Shown here in pieces: positions 11,916-22,330 of a DNA stretch of 64,000 nucleotides. Source of the DNA: Linepithema humile. Its lineage: Eukaryota > Arthropoda > Insecta > Hymenoptera > Formicidae. The notes under the pieces were generated by a model that saw only the letters and a list, made by a program, of their open reading frames with translations, was not told the origin of the DNA and ran no database searches. Positions within the stretch are counted from its first letter, which is position 1. Each line of letters starts with the position of its first letter. A program made the position numbers and the translations under genes. The DNA lies in contig NC_090130.1 of assembly GCF_040581485.1 (NCBI RefSeq), positions 28,683,418 to 28,747,417 of the forward strand, written 5' to 3'.

Positions 11916-13684
11916 AATCAATAATAAAAAAATCTACTATACTGTACAATTTAAGAAAAGTTGTAAACCACATTCGTAATCAAACCATTTCGTTTTCAAC
12001 ACCAAAGTCAATTCTTAGAACTCGAACTGTTCGAAGCTTGGGAATTTCTCAGACTATTAAGCCCAATCTATAATGTGCTTTTTGATTTTTGTTTTTTGCC
12101 TTTTTATTTTTATGTAAAGGCATATTTTTCTTCGAAAATTCAGAAAGAAGAAGTTGTAAATCACGGTGCTTCTTGACTCCATGCGACAAACACATAAAAA
12201 ACAAAAATACGAAAAGCAGAGAGCAAGAAACAATATGCAAGAAGCGCATTGTAGACCTTAGAATCCTAAATCATTCTTGTCTCTTCACATTCGACACACA
12301 AGGGCACAATAATTTGTTATTATTATTTATTTTAAAAGCTATAACGTCTTCAATAATTTCTGATAATTATTTCCAAAATAATATAATGAAATACAATGAC
12401 TCCTTTTATAAATAATTTGTAAATAACTATGTATTTATTTGCAAAATTTTAACGGGCATAAAATTAAGCATGCATAAATTTTTGCAGCTATAATAATACG
12501 GTCAAGGTAAAAATTGGATTAATAAGGTAGATAAGCCATACATAATGTTATTTAACCAAGTGTGATAAAGTAACTAATTAGTCACTCAAATGTGTGCTAA
12601 TAATATGACATTGGATTATTTTATAACCTGCAATACGCACTGTCATATTATTTTGGAAGGAGAAGACGCGGAGAAGTGGAAAAGAAATTAAGAGATGGCG
12701 TTAGAAAGCAAGAAAACCAGCACGAATCTGATACTGCTGGTAGTCAGCCCGAGTGTGCCATGTGGTGAACTGGCAAATAAGTTACTTATTTTAATAAATA
12801 ACAATTTGAACCAGAGTCTATAAGAGAACACTAATATAAACGGACTCTGAATGTTCTTTACAAGAAACTTTCATCAAATTAACAATCCATATATCTTTAA
12901 AAATAACTCGAGAGTATTAGAATTTGTCGCAGCATAACGGCAGTAGCAAATCGACATATTTAAATTAGTAAGTATTGTCAATTTATTGTTTTAATTAGTT
13001 TAACGAAAAGACATTTCATAATATTAATTTCATGTAATAATAAAATTAATAATTAATATTATTTTTATAATTAAACACGCTTATTATTGCTATGTATTAA
13101 CTAAATATGCAAGTATTCTATTAAGTACTACCGGTATTAGAAATACACATACAATCCAGATAAGATAGATTGATAGAAAATTCGAATTTGCTGTCAATCT
13201 GCCAACATTGCTAACATTTTGCCTATTGGAAACCTAGAGATTGTTCAACACATAAAATGTGATTCCAAATTTCCAATCAACGTTACATTAATCTAAGTTT
13301 ACATAAAAGCAGCCAGATGTTAGTAAAAATTTTAATTATAATTCACTCAATATAAATTTAGAGACAGTGGCTTACATAGTTAAGATGTTACAGTTTTTAT
13401 TATATTTTGTTTTTCTTTTTTAATATAATCGTTGATCGTTGTTTACAATATTTTAGAAGTTTTTTGTATATTTATATGTTTATATTACCGCAAAAAGTCG
13501 TATTGCTTAATTGTTAAAGCAAGTAACCGATATCAAGATCGAATGAGCGACAAATAGTCGTCATCGAGAGCAAGATCTGAATGGTCATCCTACGAGTTTT
13601 AAATTACCGCGAGCTACCGAGAATTTATTTTGAGAAATTATCGAGAGTTTATTTCGTATTGCTGCAAATGTCTTACTTTATCGA

Positions 13685-14558
13685 TTTTAAGGAGATCCCG
13701 GAGTGCCTGACGACGCGATAGCATCGTTTTAATGGAACTAAGAATGACATTGACATTATCGACGTACTGTCCATGTATACGTATTTGTTTGCGTTAGTAA
13801 CTCACTACACTGACATTTAATCTGTGTATATGTGTCGGATAGTTTGCAAACAAACGATGCTCTCGTTTTTTTTCTTCACTGAAATTCCGTCGCAAAGCTG
13901 TAATATAATGTACGAGACAAAATAGGCATGTACAAGGTGCCAAATAAATATGAATTAAATATGACAAAATAATATTTGAAAAATATACATGTAATACTAG
14001 ATGTTTCACTGAAGAAAAATATATGCTTCCCTTATTTTTATCCTCGTGTAATAAATACAATATTAACTAATTATTCAATTAAATAATATATACATATACA
14101 GATATATTGAATATATAATTATCTTTATTTTGTATTTTATACGATAATGACTGAAATAATGAGTATATATAATTTCAGTCATTGTATAAAACACAAAATA
14201 AAGATAACTATATATTCAAGATGTGTGTATATGTATATATTGATTAATTAATTAATTAATTTATTTATATTGTATTTATTACGTAAGAATAAAAATAAGG
14301 AAAGCATATAACATTTTCTCAATTAGATGTATAGTATTAAAAATATACATTTCTCAAATAAAATATTTCAACATATTTAATTTATATCTATTAGACACCT
14401 TGTATAAGCCTATTTTGTCTCGTGCGTACATCATACAACCGTACAATAGAATTTCAATCGAGGAAAAAATGCGAACTTAACAAATTATCCGATAAAACAT
14501 AAACAGACCACATATGCAATGGATTACTAATGAAAAAAAATACGCATTTCTTAAAAAT
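13685..14558 (-). repeat. Right member of inverted-repeat pair, itself a foldback
   Basis: This is an inverted copy of 10718-11395. The portion 13795-14558 is also an imperfect palindrome centred near 14160-14170: the left arm carries AATACTAGATG..CCCTTATTTTTATCC and the right arm its inverted counterpart, ending in GAATTTCAATCGAGGAAAAA. The structure is that of a foldback or long-TIR element without coding capacity. In unit 2 the corresponding place (about 19780-19860) lacks it. Confidence 0.7.
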
Positions 14559-14576
14559 TGGTAGTCCACGTTACAT

Positions 14577-14740
14577 CAGCTCTGGCATTATTTATTTAAA
14601 ATTGTCAGTTCACAATAGATTGTCTCTGACAATATTTATTACAAATTGTCAGTTGACGTTGGATCGCATCAGACTATATGTATCAAAATTTGCCAGCTCA
14701 CGGTAAATCGCCTCTGGCTTTTCTTATTTGGCAATTGTTT
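14577..14740 (+). repeat. Degenerate ~45-bp tandem repeats upstream of copy B
   Basis: Three to four diverged units of about 45 bases share a CTCTGgC..TTATTt..AAATTGTCAGTTCAC theme (variants GTCAGTTGACG and GCCAGCTCACGG). They lie about 390-550 bases before the start codon of copy B and could be regulatory or simply decayed satellite. The TGTATCAAAATTTG motif of the third unit is also found at the deletion junction of copy C (19867-19887). Confidence 0.6.
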
Positions 14741-15125
14741 CAAAATGATATTGATAATAATTTGTCTCTCGCTGACAAATGGAAAGTAATATCAATTGAC
14801 ATTGAAACAATTCTTTTAAATTACAAAAAAGCAATAACCAACCTGTTACCCAATTTTTTCTCGTGTGTATCTTTAGAGAGGGACAAATTTTTTATTCCAT
14901 TATTTTTTCCATTGCACAGTACATCAAACATTAAATACTATATATCTTTATATATAAACACACTCTCGAAAGTAACTTATATTGCACAGTATATCGGTAA
15001 AAAGTTGGAGTACTACGGAAAGTGTATTATCAGTTAATTTCTAGTTTTTAAATTATAACTACAAATAATAAAGTATATATTTTTTATAGAAAAATTTAAA
15101 AAAGAACTTGGCTGTACTTTTAATT

Positions 15126-17319
15126 ATGCCCATCATGCCACACTTTGATTTCGATGAAATAAATATCCTCAACGATAATACAAATGACATGGATATTATT
15201 AGAGATATAATTAATACTGATAAGCCAGAAGATGCCTTCTATGTAGCAGATATTGGTGACGTTATTAAAAGACATCATGAATGGATTAAAAAAATGCCTA
15301 AAGTTATACCACACTACGGTACGTATGTGGCAATCATTCTATTTTTTGTTGTGTCATCTCTTAAAATGCACATTTTGTGATAAAAAGAAGAATTTTCCCC
15401 TTTTTAAATTTCAGCGATTAAATGTAATGCAAATCCGACAGTAATTAAAGTTTTGGCAGCTTTAAATGCTTGTTTCGATTGCGCATCTAAGGTAACTTCT
15501 ACTTTTAGTTTTAAACACAATGTTCTGAAATGCTTGAAAATATATTTAACCAACACATTTCACAATATAAGCTAACAGATGGAAAAATTTAAATATTTTG
15601 GAAAAACTCTGCATATGCGCGTTTATGCAAACTCCATATAAATTCATAAATTGCCTAAAAATAATAATTGTGTATCTAACAGCAAGAAATAGCACAAGTA
15701 ATGCAGTACAATGTGCAAGGTGAACGGATAATTTTTGCACATCCAATGAAATTGCCATCTCATATCAAATATTCCAAAAAAGTCGGTGTCGAACAAATGA
15801 CAGTTGACAGTGAATCTGAATTAAAGAAAATTAAAGAATATTTTCCCAAAGCTAAGTAAGTAGAGTAAATAATTTCTTGTAAACAAAATTAAATTAAAAA
15901 AAAAGCTTGGAAGAGTGTAACGAGTGCAGATGAAAGTAATTCCTTTTGGACATAGCTGCCTCCACACATCTATCCTCTATTTTCATTAATGCAATATCAA
16001 TGCTTTCTATTTAATTTTTTACGTTTAACTTTTGATTGATTCGTATAATTAATTGATTCCGCAGAATCGTGATACGCATACGCTGCGACGCGAAAAACTC
16101 GCCTGTCTCGCTAGGAGCAAAATTCGGCTGTGACCCGTGCAAAGAGGCGGTGTGTTTAATACAGTGCGCCAAAGATCTCGACTTAAATTTGCACGGATTC
16201 AGTTTTCACGTTGGCACCCCGTGCTTAGAAATCGATGCCTATCGCAGAGGAATTAAAATGTGTGAAAGACTAATCGCTATCGCCAAAACACTGGGCTACA
16301 AAAATGTGCAGCTGATCGACATCGGCGGCGGTTTTGAGAGCGTACGTGGAAAGGAACTCGATACGGTATCTTCGATTTATTGGTGCTACATATATATACT
16401 CTGTCCAGCGAGAGAGTAGTTTCCGATCGGACGAAAACTCGTTCGGCGCAGGTTGCCCCACACAGGACGCTTAGAAAGCCCCCCCACTTCACAGGACTGT
16501 ACTGCTCGTGCAGCTTGTCAATGCCAATGTTCTCCCCACTTTGCCCACTATGCTTCTCCTATGCGCAGACCGAAACTACTCTCTCGCTGAACAGAATATA
16601 TATGTGTACGTTGTTATTGACATATCTATTTTATAATTTTTTCAGCTGGCATGTGTTATTAACGGCGCGATAAAAGATCTCGATCCTACTGTAAGAGTCA
16701 TTAGTGAACCAGGACGATATTATGTCGGTTCGAATTTTACTTTAGTTTCGTACTTGCATTCCAAAAAACTTGGCGTTTCCGAGGACGGCGTACTGAGAAG
16801 AATGTATTACATGAATTGCGGTGTGTACAATTCATTTTTGGATGAATTGTTGGGCGTACAATCCAGACTGCCAGAATTACTTTTCAAGGTAACTAAATAA
16901 TTTATCGTTATCATTTTTTTTAGTAATCGTGTAGAGTATTTATCGATTTATTATTGCAGCCAAAGTCTGACGAAAAGTTCCCATCGAGTTTGTGGGGACC
17001 AACTGCCGATTCGTTCGATTTAATTGTTAAGAATACGCTGTTGCCTGAACTTTATATAGGTGACTGGTTGATTTGGAAAAATATGGGCGCTTATACATTA
17101 GCTCTTTCCAATACATTTAACGGATTCCCGATTCCTGTCGTAAAACCATTTATTAGGAAAAGTCAATGGTTAGTGTGCCAAACATATCTTTAAAAGATGC
17201 AATATTAAATCTAATATCTAAGTTAAAATATGTACAATTGAAATCAGTTTTCTTCTGTTATCTGATAATATACTAATATTTACAGGGAAAAGTTTCAAGA
17301 GCGTATTAATCAAACGTGA
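15126..17319 (+). CDS. ODC-like PLP decarboxylase paralogue, copy B
   Basis: Seven coding exons: 15126-15318, 15415-15491, 15683-15855, 16065-16365, 16646-16888, 16960-17168, 17286-17319. The product is about 409 residues, with the same intron phases as copy A; exons 2, 3 and 4 are exactly as long. In the exon-6 segment 49 of 70 residues match copy A by my count. Mouse-numbered residues kept are K69 (AIKCN), D88, R154, K169, H197, the glycine loop, E274, R277 (EPGRYY), Y323, D361, D364 and Y389. C360 is Ala, D332 is Gly, Y331 is Leu, S200 is Thr, and the usual Pro after GGGF is Glu. ATG 15126 follows a possible acceptor (TTTTTATAG, ends 15089); a second ATG follows at 15135. Intron 4 holds a small transposable element. 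The retained PLP pocket suggests a stable cofactor-binding protein with changed or lost substrate chemistry. Confidence 0.9.
16399..16596. mobile_element. 198-bp MITE in intron 4 of copy B
   Basis: The ends CTCTGTCCAGCGAGAGAG and CTCTCTCGCTGAACAGAA are inverted copies over about 27 bases and include the shared GAGAGAGTAGTTTC. TA flanks both sides (16397-16398 and 16597-16598). The GC-rich interior has no coding capacity. The matching intron of copy C is only 65 bases and reads straight through this site, so C shows the uninterrupted state. Confidence 0.75.
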
Positions 17320-17697
17320 AGGAATATTTTTGGTTTCAAAAACTGCTGCATTAAGTAAACGTCAAAATAATCGAACGTATTAAGTTTTATCAAAGAAATT
17401 ATGACAAACATGATAAGCATCTTTCGTTCAGCATTTTAAATATTTATGTAAAAAATATTTGTTTAAATGTTAAATATTGTAATATTATACTATTACAATT
17501 TTACAATTTTACAATAATATTGTAATATTATTTAAATATTGTATTAGAGAGAATGCAGAGAATATATATAAAATAATAGATAAATTTTACTCTTTTAGTT
17601 TACTTTATTGCGTGTGTGTTTTGTAATATATGTAAATTTAATTTTATCGTTTTATTAGACTGATCAAAAATTCGGAAAAAGATCATATAATATGTAG

Positions 17698-17703
17698 AAT
17701 AAA
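17698..17703 (+). promoter_or_regulatory. Possible poly(A) signal of copy B
   Basis: This is the first clear AATAAA after the copy B stop codon, about 380 bases downstream. Closer variant signals may be used instead, so the assignment is weak. Confidence 0.25.
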
Positions 17704-17729
17704 AATTTTTATTTTTTATTTTTTATACT

Positions 17730-17985
17730 ATTTTAAACCGTACGGAATAAGTAAAAAAAGAAGCGAATGATGAAGACTGACAGTCTAACAATTATAATAA
17801 TCGCAACAATTTTTTCTAGAAAGCCAAAGACATATTATATCTAATAAGATATTAAGATATATCTATTAAGACATTCCATATATTATATCTTTGGCCTTCT
17901 AGAAAAAATGTTGCGATTATTGTAATTGTTAAAATATCTATCGTTCGCATCTTTTTTTTTTTTATTCCGCACGCTTTAAAATAAT
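17730..17985. repeat. Long imperfect hairpin downstream of copy B
   Basis: The arm at about 17787-17840 (AACAATTATAATAATCGCAA, then CTAGAAAGCCAAAGA) is inverted at about 17879-17930 (TCTTTGGCCTTCTAG, then TTGCGATTATTGTAATTGTT). Outer arms with TTTTAAACCGTACGGAATA-like and CGCACGCTTTAAAA-like sequence extend it. It may be a foldback element in the 3' flank. Unit 2 keeps only part of one arm (near 21165-21200). Confidence 0.6.
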
Positions 17986-18029
17986 TTAAAGATAAAAAAT
18001 TAAAATTTTTATTTTTTATTTTATTGATA

Positions 18030-19410
18030 TAACCAATTACGCTTTCTATCGATAGAATAATGAAAATTCAAAAGATTATTAAATAAAATGGTTATATTAC
18101 TAATAAAAACTATTATATATTTCTATTTAACTATACATTTAAATTTTATTCTTTGTTTACAATTTAAACAACTTTTGATCCGATCCAATAAAATGTGTAT
18201 TAATGTGTACGTTAATATAAAAAATAAAAGATTATTATATAAATTTTGGTTAAATCTCTTTTCGAAAGTATTTCACTATAAAGATTAATCAAAAATTTTA
18301 TTCAAAGTTATGATTGACGATTGATTATAGTGGAATAAAAGACAGGACAAAAAATGTCTCAGACACGGAGAAAAGAACGGGAGGGAGAAAAATAAAAGAG
18401 CATATTTATCGGGCGTCCTATAAAGCTTTTTGTACGTAGGCGATAGATATACTATATCACACTACAATTTTGTGTGCATCGGAAATTGCGGCGTTACGAG
18501 TTTATTTGGAATGCACGGAATTTCTGGAAACGTTGCATGCCGATCGTGATTCGTTGACCATGCCAATTATTTGGAAGCAATTCGTTCTTTATGCCAATGT
18601 TGATTTTTTTTTACAAACGTGTCATTTCTATCGCGTTATATTTATCTCGATATTACGCAGTACATACTTAATTAATCAATCAAATTATGCAAGTGGTATT
18701 ATTAATTGATAATGCAAGGATAACACAGCTGCTATAATACAAGAAGAGTCATTGAGTTTTCCGTGAAGGTACGAGTGCACCTTGCAATTTGCAAGAAACG
18801 ACGGACGTAAATAATCTCTGCGTTTACGTATACGACTGGGTTACATTACATTATAACTATTCGGCTAATCTTTATTTGCAACAATAAACTGCAGCGGCGT
18901 AGATAAGAACCGAGGCGAGGGACTATAAAAAGTGCAGTGTTATCCCGAATTGTGCTCCTTTTAATGAATACCGGACAAAACGAGTAGAGCCATAAAAGTG
19001 CTATGTTTCATTGTGGTCAAGGAAATCCTCAATCGATTAACATCAATTCTCGCTTTACCGTCTTCGATTTTTATCGTAAATGCTCGCAACGCTTAGAATT
19101 AAGTAGCGTAAAGAATTGCATATTATTCGCAAATATCAAGCGATCAAATAATTTAATTAATTTAATTCAACGTAAAATAAATAATTTGTAATTTTAGTGA
19201 TAATTTTAAATACATATTGCAGATAACATTTTTAATAATTTTATATTAATATTGACTTTTTTATCATAAAGTAAAATGTAATATCGCATCGGGTCAGTTA
19301 TTTCCTGATTAATCATATCATTAATATTTTAATTTGAAATGCGATCTACAGTATCAATCGCGTTTATTGTCTCTCAACAAATCGTAGATAATTATCATCG
19401 TGCGTGTACC
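18030..19410. other. AT-rich 3' flank of copy B
   Basis: No gene recognised. The part 18300-18720 is duplicated at 21420-21850 and is unusually well conserved between the copies (for example ACGGAGAAAAGAACGGGAGG and GAATGCACGGAATTTCTGGA). Short frames through it differ between the two copies by indels, so coding is not supported. Confidence 0.5.
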
Positions 19411-19417
19411 CCGATAG

Positions 19418-19552
19418 CCAAATATTGGCGATATTGGCAGATCGACAGCATACTTGATGAAATTTGATGAAAATTTGACAGCAAATTATTTGATCAATAT
19501 TTGGTCAAAACTGCTATCAATCTTGTCATATTGCCAATATTTTGCTTATAAA
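19418..19552. mobile_element. Short inverted-repeat element at the unit 1/unit 2 border
   Basis: GCCAAATATTGGCGATATTG at the left is inverted at the right as CATATTGCCAATATTTTGC, and the inner GATCGACAGCA pairs with TGCTATCAATC. The size is about 135 bases with no coding capacity. Related half-elements lie at about 13177-13230 and 22255-22345, the other two borders of the duplicated units. Confidence 0.6.
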
Positions 19553-22330
19553 GAACCTAAAGATTGTTCGGCTTACAAAATGCAATACAATTTTAAATTT
19601 TGACGTTGATATTTATCAAGTTAAGTTTACGTAAAAGCAGCAAGAACGTGCGACAAATAATCGTCAAAGCAAGACATAAACAGTTACTCTACGAGTTTCG
19701 AACTATCGCGAGTTACCTAGAGAAATTATTAAAAGTTTATTTCGTAATATTACGAACGCCTTCTTCTTACTTTATCGATTTTACAACTGTTGTACTTCCA
19801 CAGTTGTCTGAAGTACGCCATCATCAGCATTGAAAATCTCACATCTAATATGCTTAACAAATTACATAAATGTATCAAAATTTGACAGTAATCCGTGCAA
19901 GGAGACGGTATGTTTAATACAGTGCGTCAAAAATCTTATCTTAAATTTATACGGTTTCAGTTTTCATGTTTTCAACGCCGTGCTCAGAAATCGATGCTTA
20001 TCGCAGAGGAATTGAAATGTGTAAACGATTAATCGCTATTGCAAAAATACTCGATTGTAAAAATATGCAGTTCAACATCCGCGGTAATTTTCAGAGTGTG
20101 CGCGGGAAAAAATTCGATATGTGTCTTCGATTTATTGGTGCTATGTATGTTATTGTTATCGACATATCTATTTCTATTTCTTTAGCTGACGAATATTATT
20201 AACGGCGCAATAAAAGATCTTGATCCGAGTATAAAGTTTGTTAATGAACCAGGACGATAAATTTTACTTCAGTCTCTCGTATTTGCGTTCCAAAAAAATT
20301 TATTGTTTTCGAAGACGGCATAGAAGAATGTATTATATGAATTGTGGCGTGTATAATTCTTTCTTTAATGAATTGTTGGATGTACAAGCCAGACTACCAA
20401 AATTACTTGTTAAGGTTATTGAAAAATTTATCGTTGCGTATTTATCATCATTTTTAAAATTTTATTAATCGTATAGAATAATATTGACTTAAATTTTTAC
20501 ACGGTATGTAATAGAATAATAATTGATTTATTACTGCAGCCAATTTCCATCGAGTTTATGTGAACCAACTGCCGATTTCAATTTAATTGTTAAGAATATG
20601 TTGTTGCCTAAACGTTATATAGGTGATTGGTTAGTAGTTTGGAGAAATATGGGTGCTTACCACATTAGCTCTTTCCAATACGTTCAATGGATTCCCAATT
20701 CCTGTCGTAAAACCATTTATTAAGAAAAGCCAATGGTCGGCAAAACATATTTATTTTAAAATATTGAATCTAGTATCTTGGTTAAAATATATGTGATTAT
20801 TGAGAAACAATTTTTTTCTGTGATCTGATAATATATTCACATTTACAGAGAAAATTTCCAAAAGCAAATCAAATTAAATACCTAAGCATTAAATAAGCGT
20901 TAAAATAACATAATAGATCGAATATTATCAAAGAAATTAGAATAAACGTAACAATCGTCTTTTGTTCAGCATTTAAAAAATTTATGTAAAAAAGTTGCTC
21001 AATTTTTAACTATTGTATTAGAATATTCAATTTATATAAAGTAGATCATTTTTATTCTTTTGATATATTTTATTTGTTTTGTTTTATATGTGAATAAAAA
21101 TTAATATAATAGAATCATTGGATTGATCAAAAGTTCGAAAGGAGATTACATATATCTCTAGCTTTGCAGTAAAAATGGTTTCGATTATTGTGACTGTTGG
21201 ATTAAATAAAACTATTATATATTTGTATTTAACTATACATTTAAATTATTTTTTGTTTACAATTTAAACAAACTTTTGATTCGATCCAATTAAATGTGTA
21301 TCAATATGTACGTTAATAAAAAAAAAAAGAATATTATGTAATATTTTGGTTAAATCTCACTTTTTCGAAAGTATTTTACTATAAAAATTCAAAAATTTTA
21401 TTCATAAGTAGTTATGATTGACGATTGATTATAGAGAAATAAAAGACAGGGCAAAAAAAGGTCTCAGACACGGAGAAAAGAACGGGAGGGAGAAAAATAA
21501 AAGGACATATTTATCGGGGGTTTGATAAAGCTCTTTGCAGGCGATAGGTATAGCGTATCATATTACAATTTTGCATGCATCGGAAATTGCGGACGTTTCG
21601 TACGAGTTTATTTGGAATGCACGGAATTTCTGGAAACGTCGTTGCATGCCGATCGTGATTCGTCGCCAATTATTTCGAAGTAATTTGTTCATTATGCCAA
21701 TGTTGATTTTTTTTACAAGCGTGTTATCTCTATATTTATCTCGATATAACGCAGTAAACACATAATCAAACAAATTGTGCAAATGGTATTATTAATTGAT
21801 AATGCAAGAATAACACAGCTACTGCAATACAAGAAGAGGTATTAAGTTTAAGTGAATGTACGAGTGCGCGAGCAATTTATAAGAAGCGAGCGATGTAAAT
21901 AATCCCGCATACGATCGTCACAATACAAACAACAATTGTTTCGAATCAAGTCAAGAATTATTTATTATTCGCAAATTCGTGCAATAAAATAGTTTAATTA
22001 ATTTAATTCAACACAAAGTCAATAATTTAATTTTGGCGATAACTTTAAATGTATACATAACATTGTTATTAATTTTGTATTAATATTGACCTTTTTATTA
22101 TCAAATAAAGTGCAACATCGCTTATATCTTATCGGGTCAGCTGCTTCCTGATTGTTCATATCATTAATATTTTAATTTTAAATACAATCTATAATATCAA
22201 TCTCGTTCATTGTCTCTCAAAAAATTCGTAAATAATTATCATCGTGCGTGTAAGCTGATATTGACAGATCGACAGCAAATTTGATCAACTTTGACATTTT
22301 TTATCAATATTTGCTGTCATTCCGCCAACA
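19530..22330 (+). repeat. Segmental duplication unit 2 (contains copy C)
   Basis: This is a shortened counterpart of unit 1, colinear with it but missing the foldback at 13685-14558 and about 1.4 kb covering the promoter side, exons 1-3 and the start of exon 4 of the gene. Its 3' flank (20880-22330) mirrors 17320-19530 with several deletions. It ends at an element copy near 22255-22345, after which homology stops. Confidence 0.7.
19888..20876 (+). pseudogene. Decayed ODC-like copy C
   Basis: Remnants of exons 4-7 match copy B: about 19888-20120, 20186-20414, 20540-20735 and 20849-20876. Exons 1-3 and the first third of exon 4 are gone. Other damage includes a frame shift just after the FHV motif, loss of the glycine loop (DIGGGF has become NIRGNF), a net 13-base deletion in exon 5 that puts a stop directly after EPGR, a net 14-base loss at the start of exon 6, and WGPT changed to CEPT. 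The Trp codon split across the last intron would read as a stop. C360 is Ala here too, so that change predates the B/C duplication. It cannot encode a working enzyme. Confidence 0.9.

Larger units (their letters stand above)
11396..13684. other. AT-rich spacer enclosed by inverted repeats
   Basis: No gene recognised. It contains a perfect short palindrome (11533-11557), a 29-bp tandem duplication (11859-11915) and, from about 13190, the start of the segmental unit repeated at 19530. Short frames at 12049-12415 have no domain character. Confidence 0.5.
13190..19530 (+). repeat. Segmental duplication unit 1 (contains copy B)
   Basis: Stretches of this unit recur in order in 19530-22330. These are the 13190-13690 upstream sequence (matching 19527-19790), exons 4-7 of copy B (matching copy C), the 3' flank at 18300-18720 (matching 21420-21850), and the block at 19300-19410 (matching 22135-22250). 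The borders at about 13190, 19530 and 22320 all carry the same GCCAAtATTG / TTGCTGTC element sequence, so the unit probably arose by recombination between element copies. Limits are accurate to a few tens of bases. Confidence 0.75.

Noticed and set aside
14678..15037. 119-codon plus-strand frame just before copy B
   Set aside because: It overlaps the degenerate tandem repeats, has no ODC-like sequence and no suitable splice site into copy B.
8531..17319. Calling copies A and B ordinary ornithine decarboxylase genes
   Set aside because: Family membership is clear, but loss of C360 and D332 in both makes the standard enzyme name misleading.
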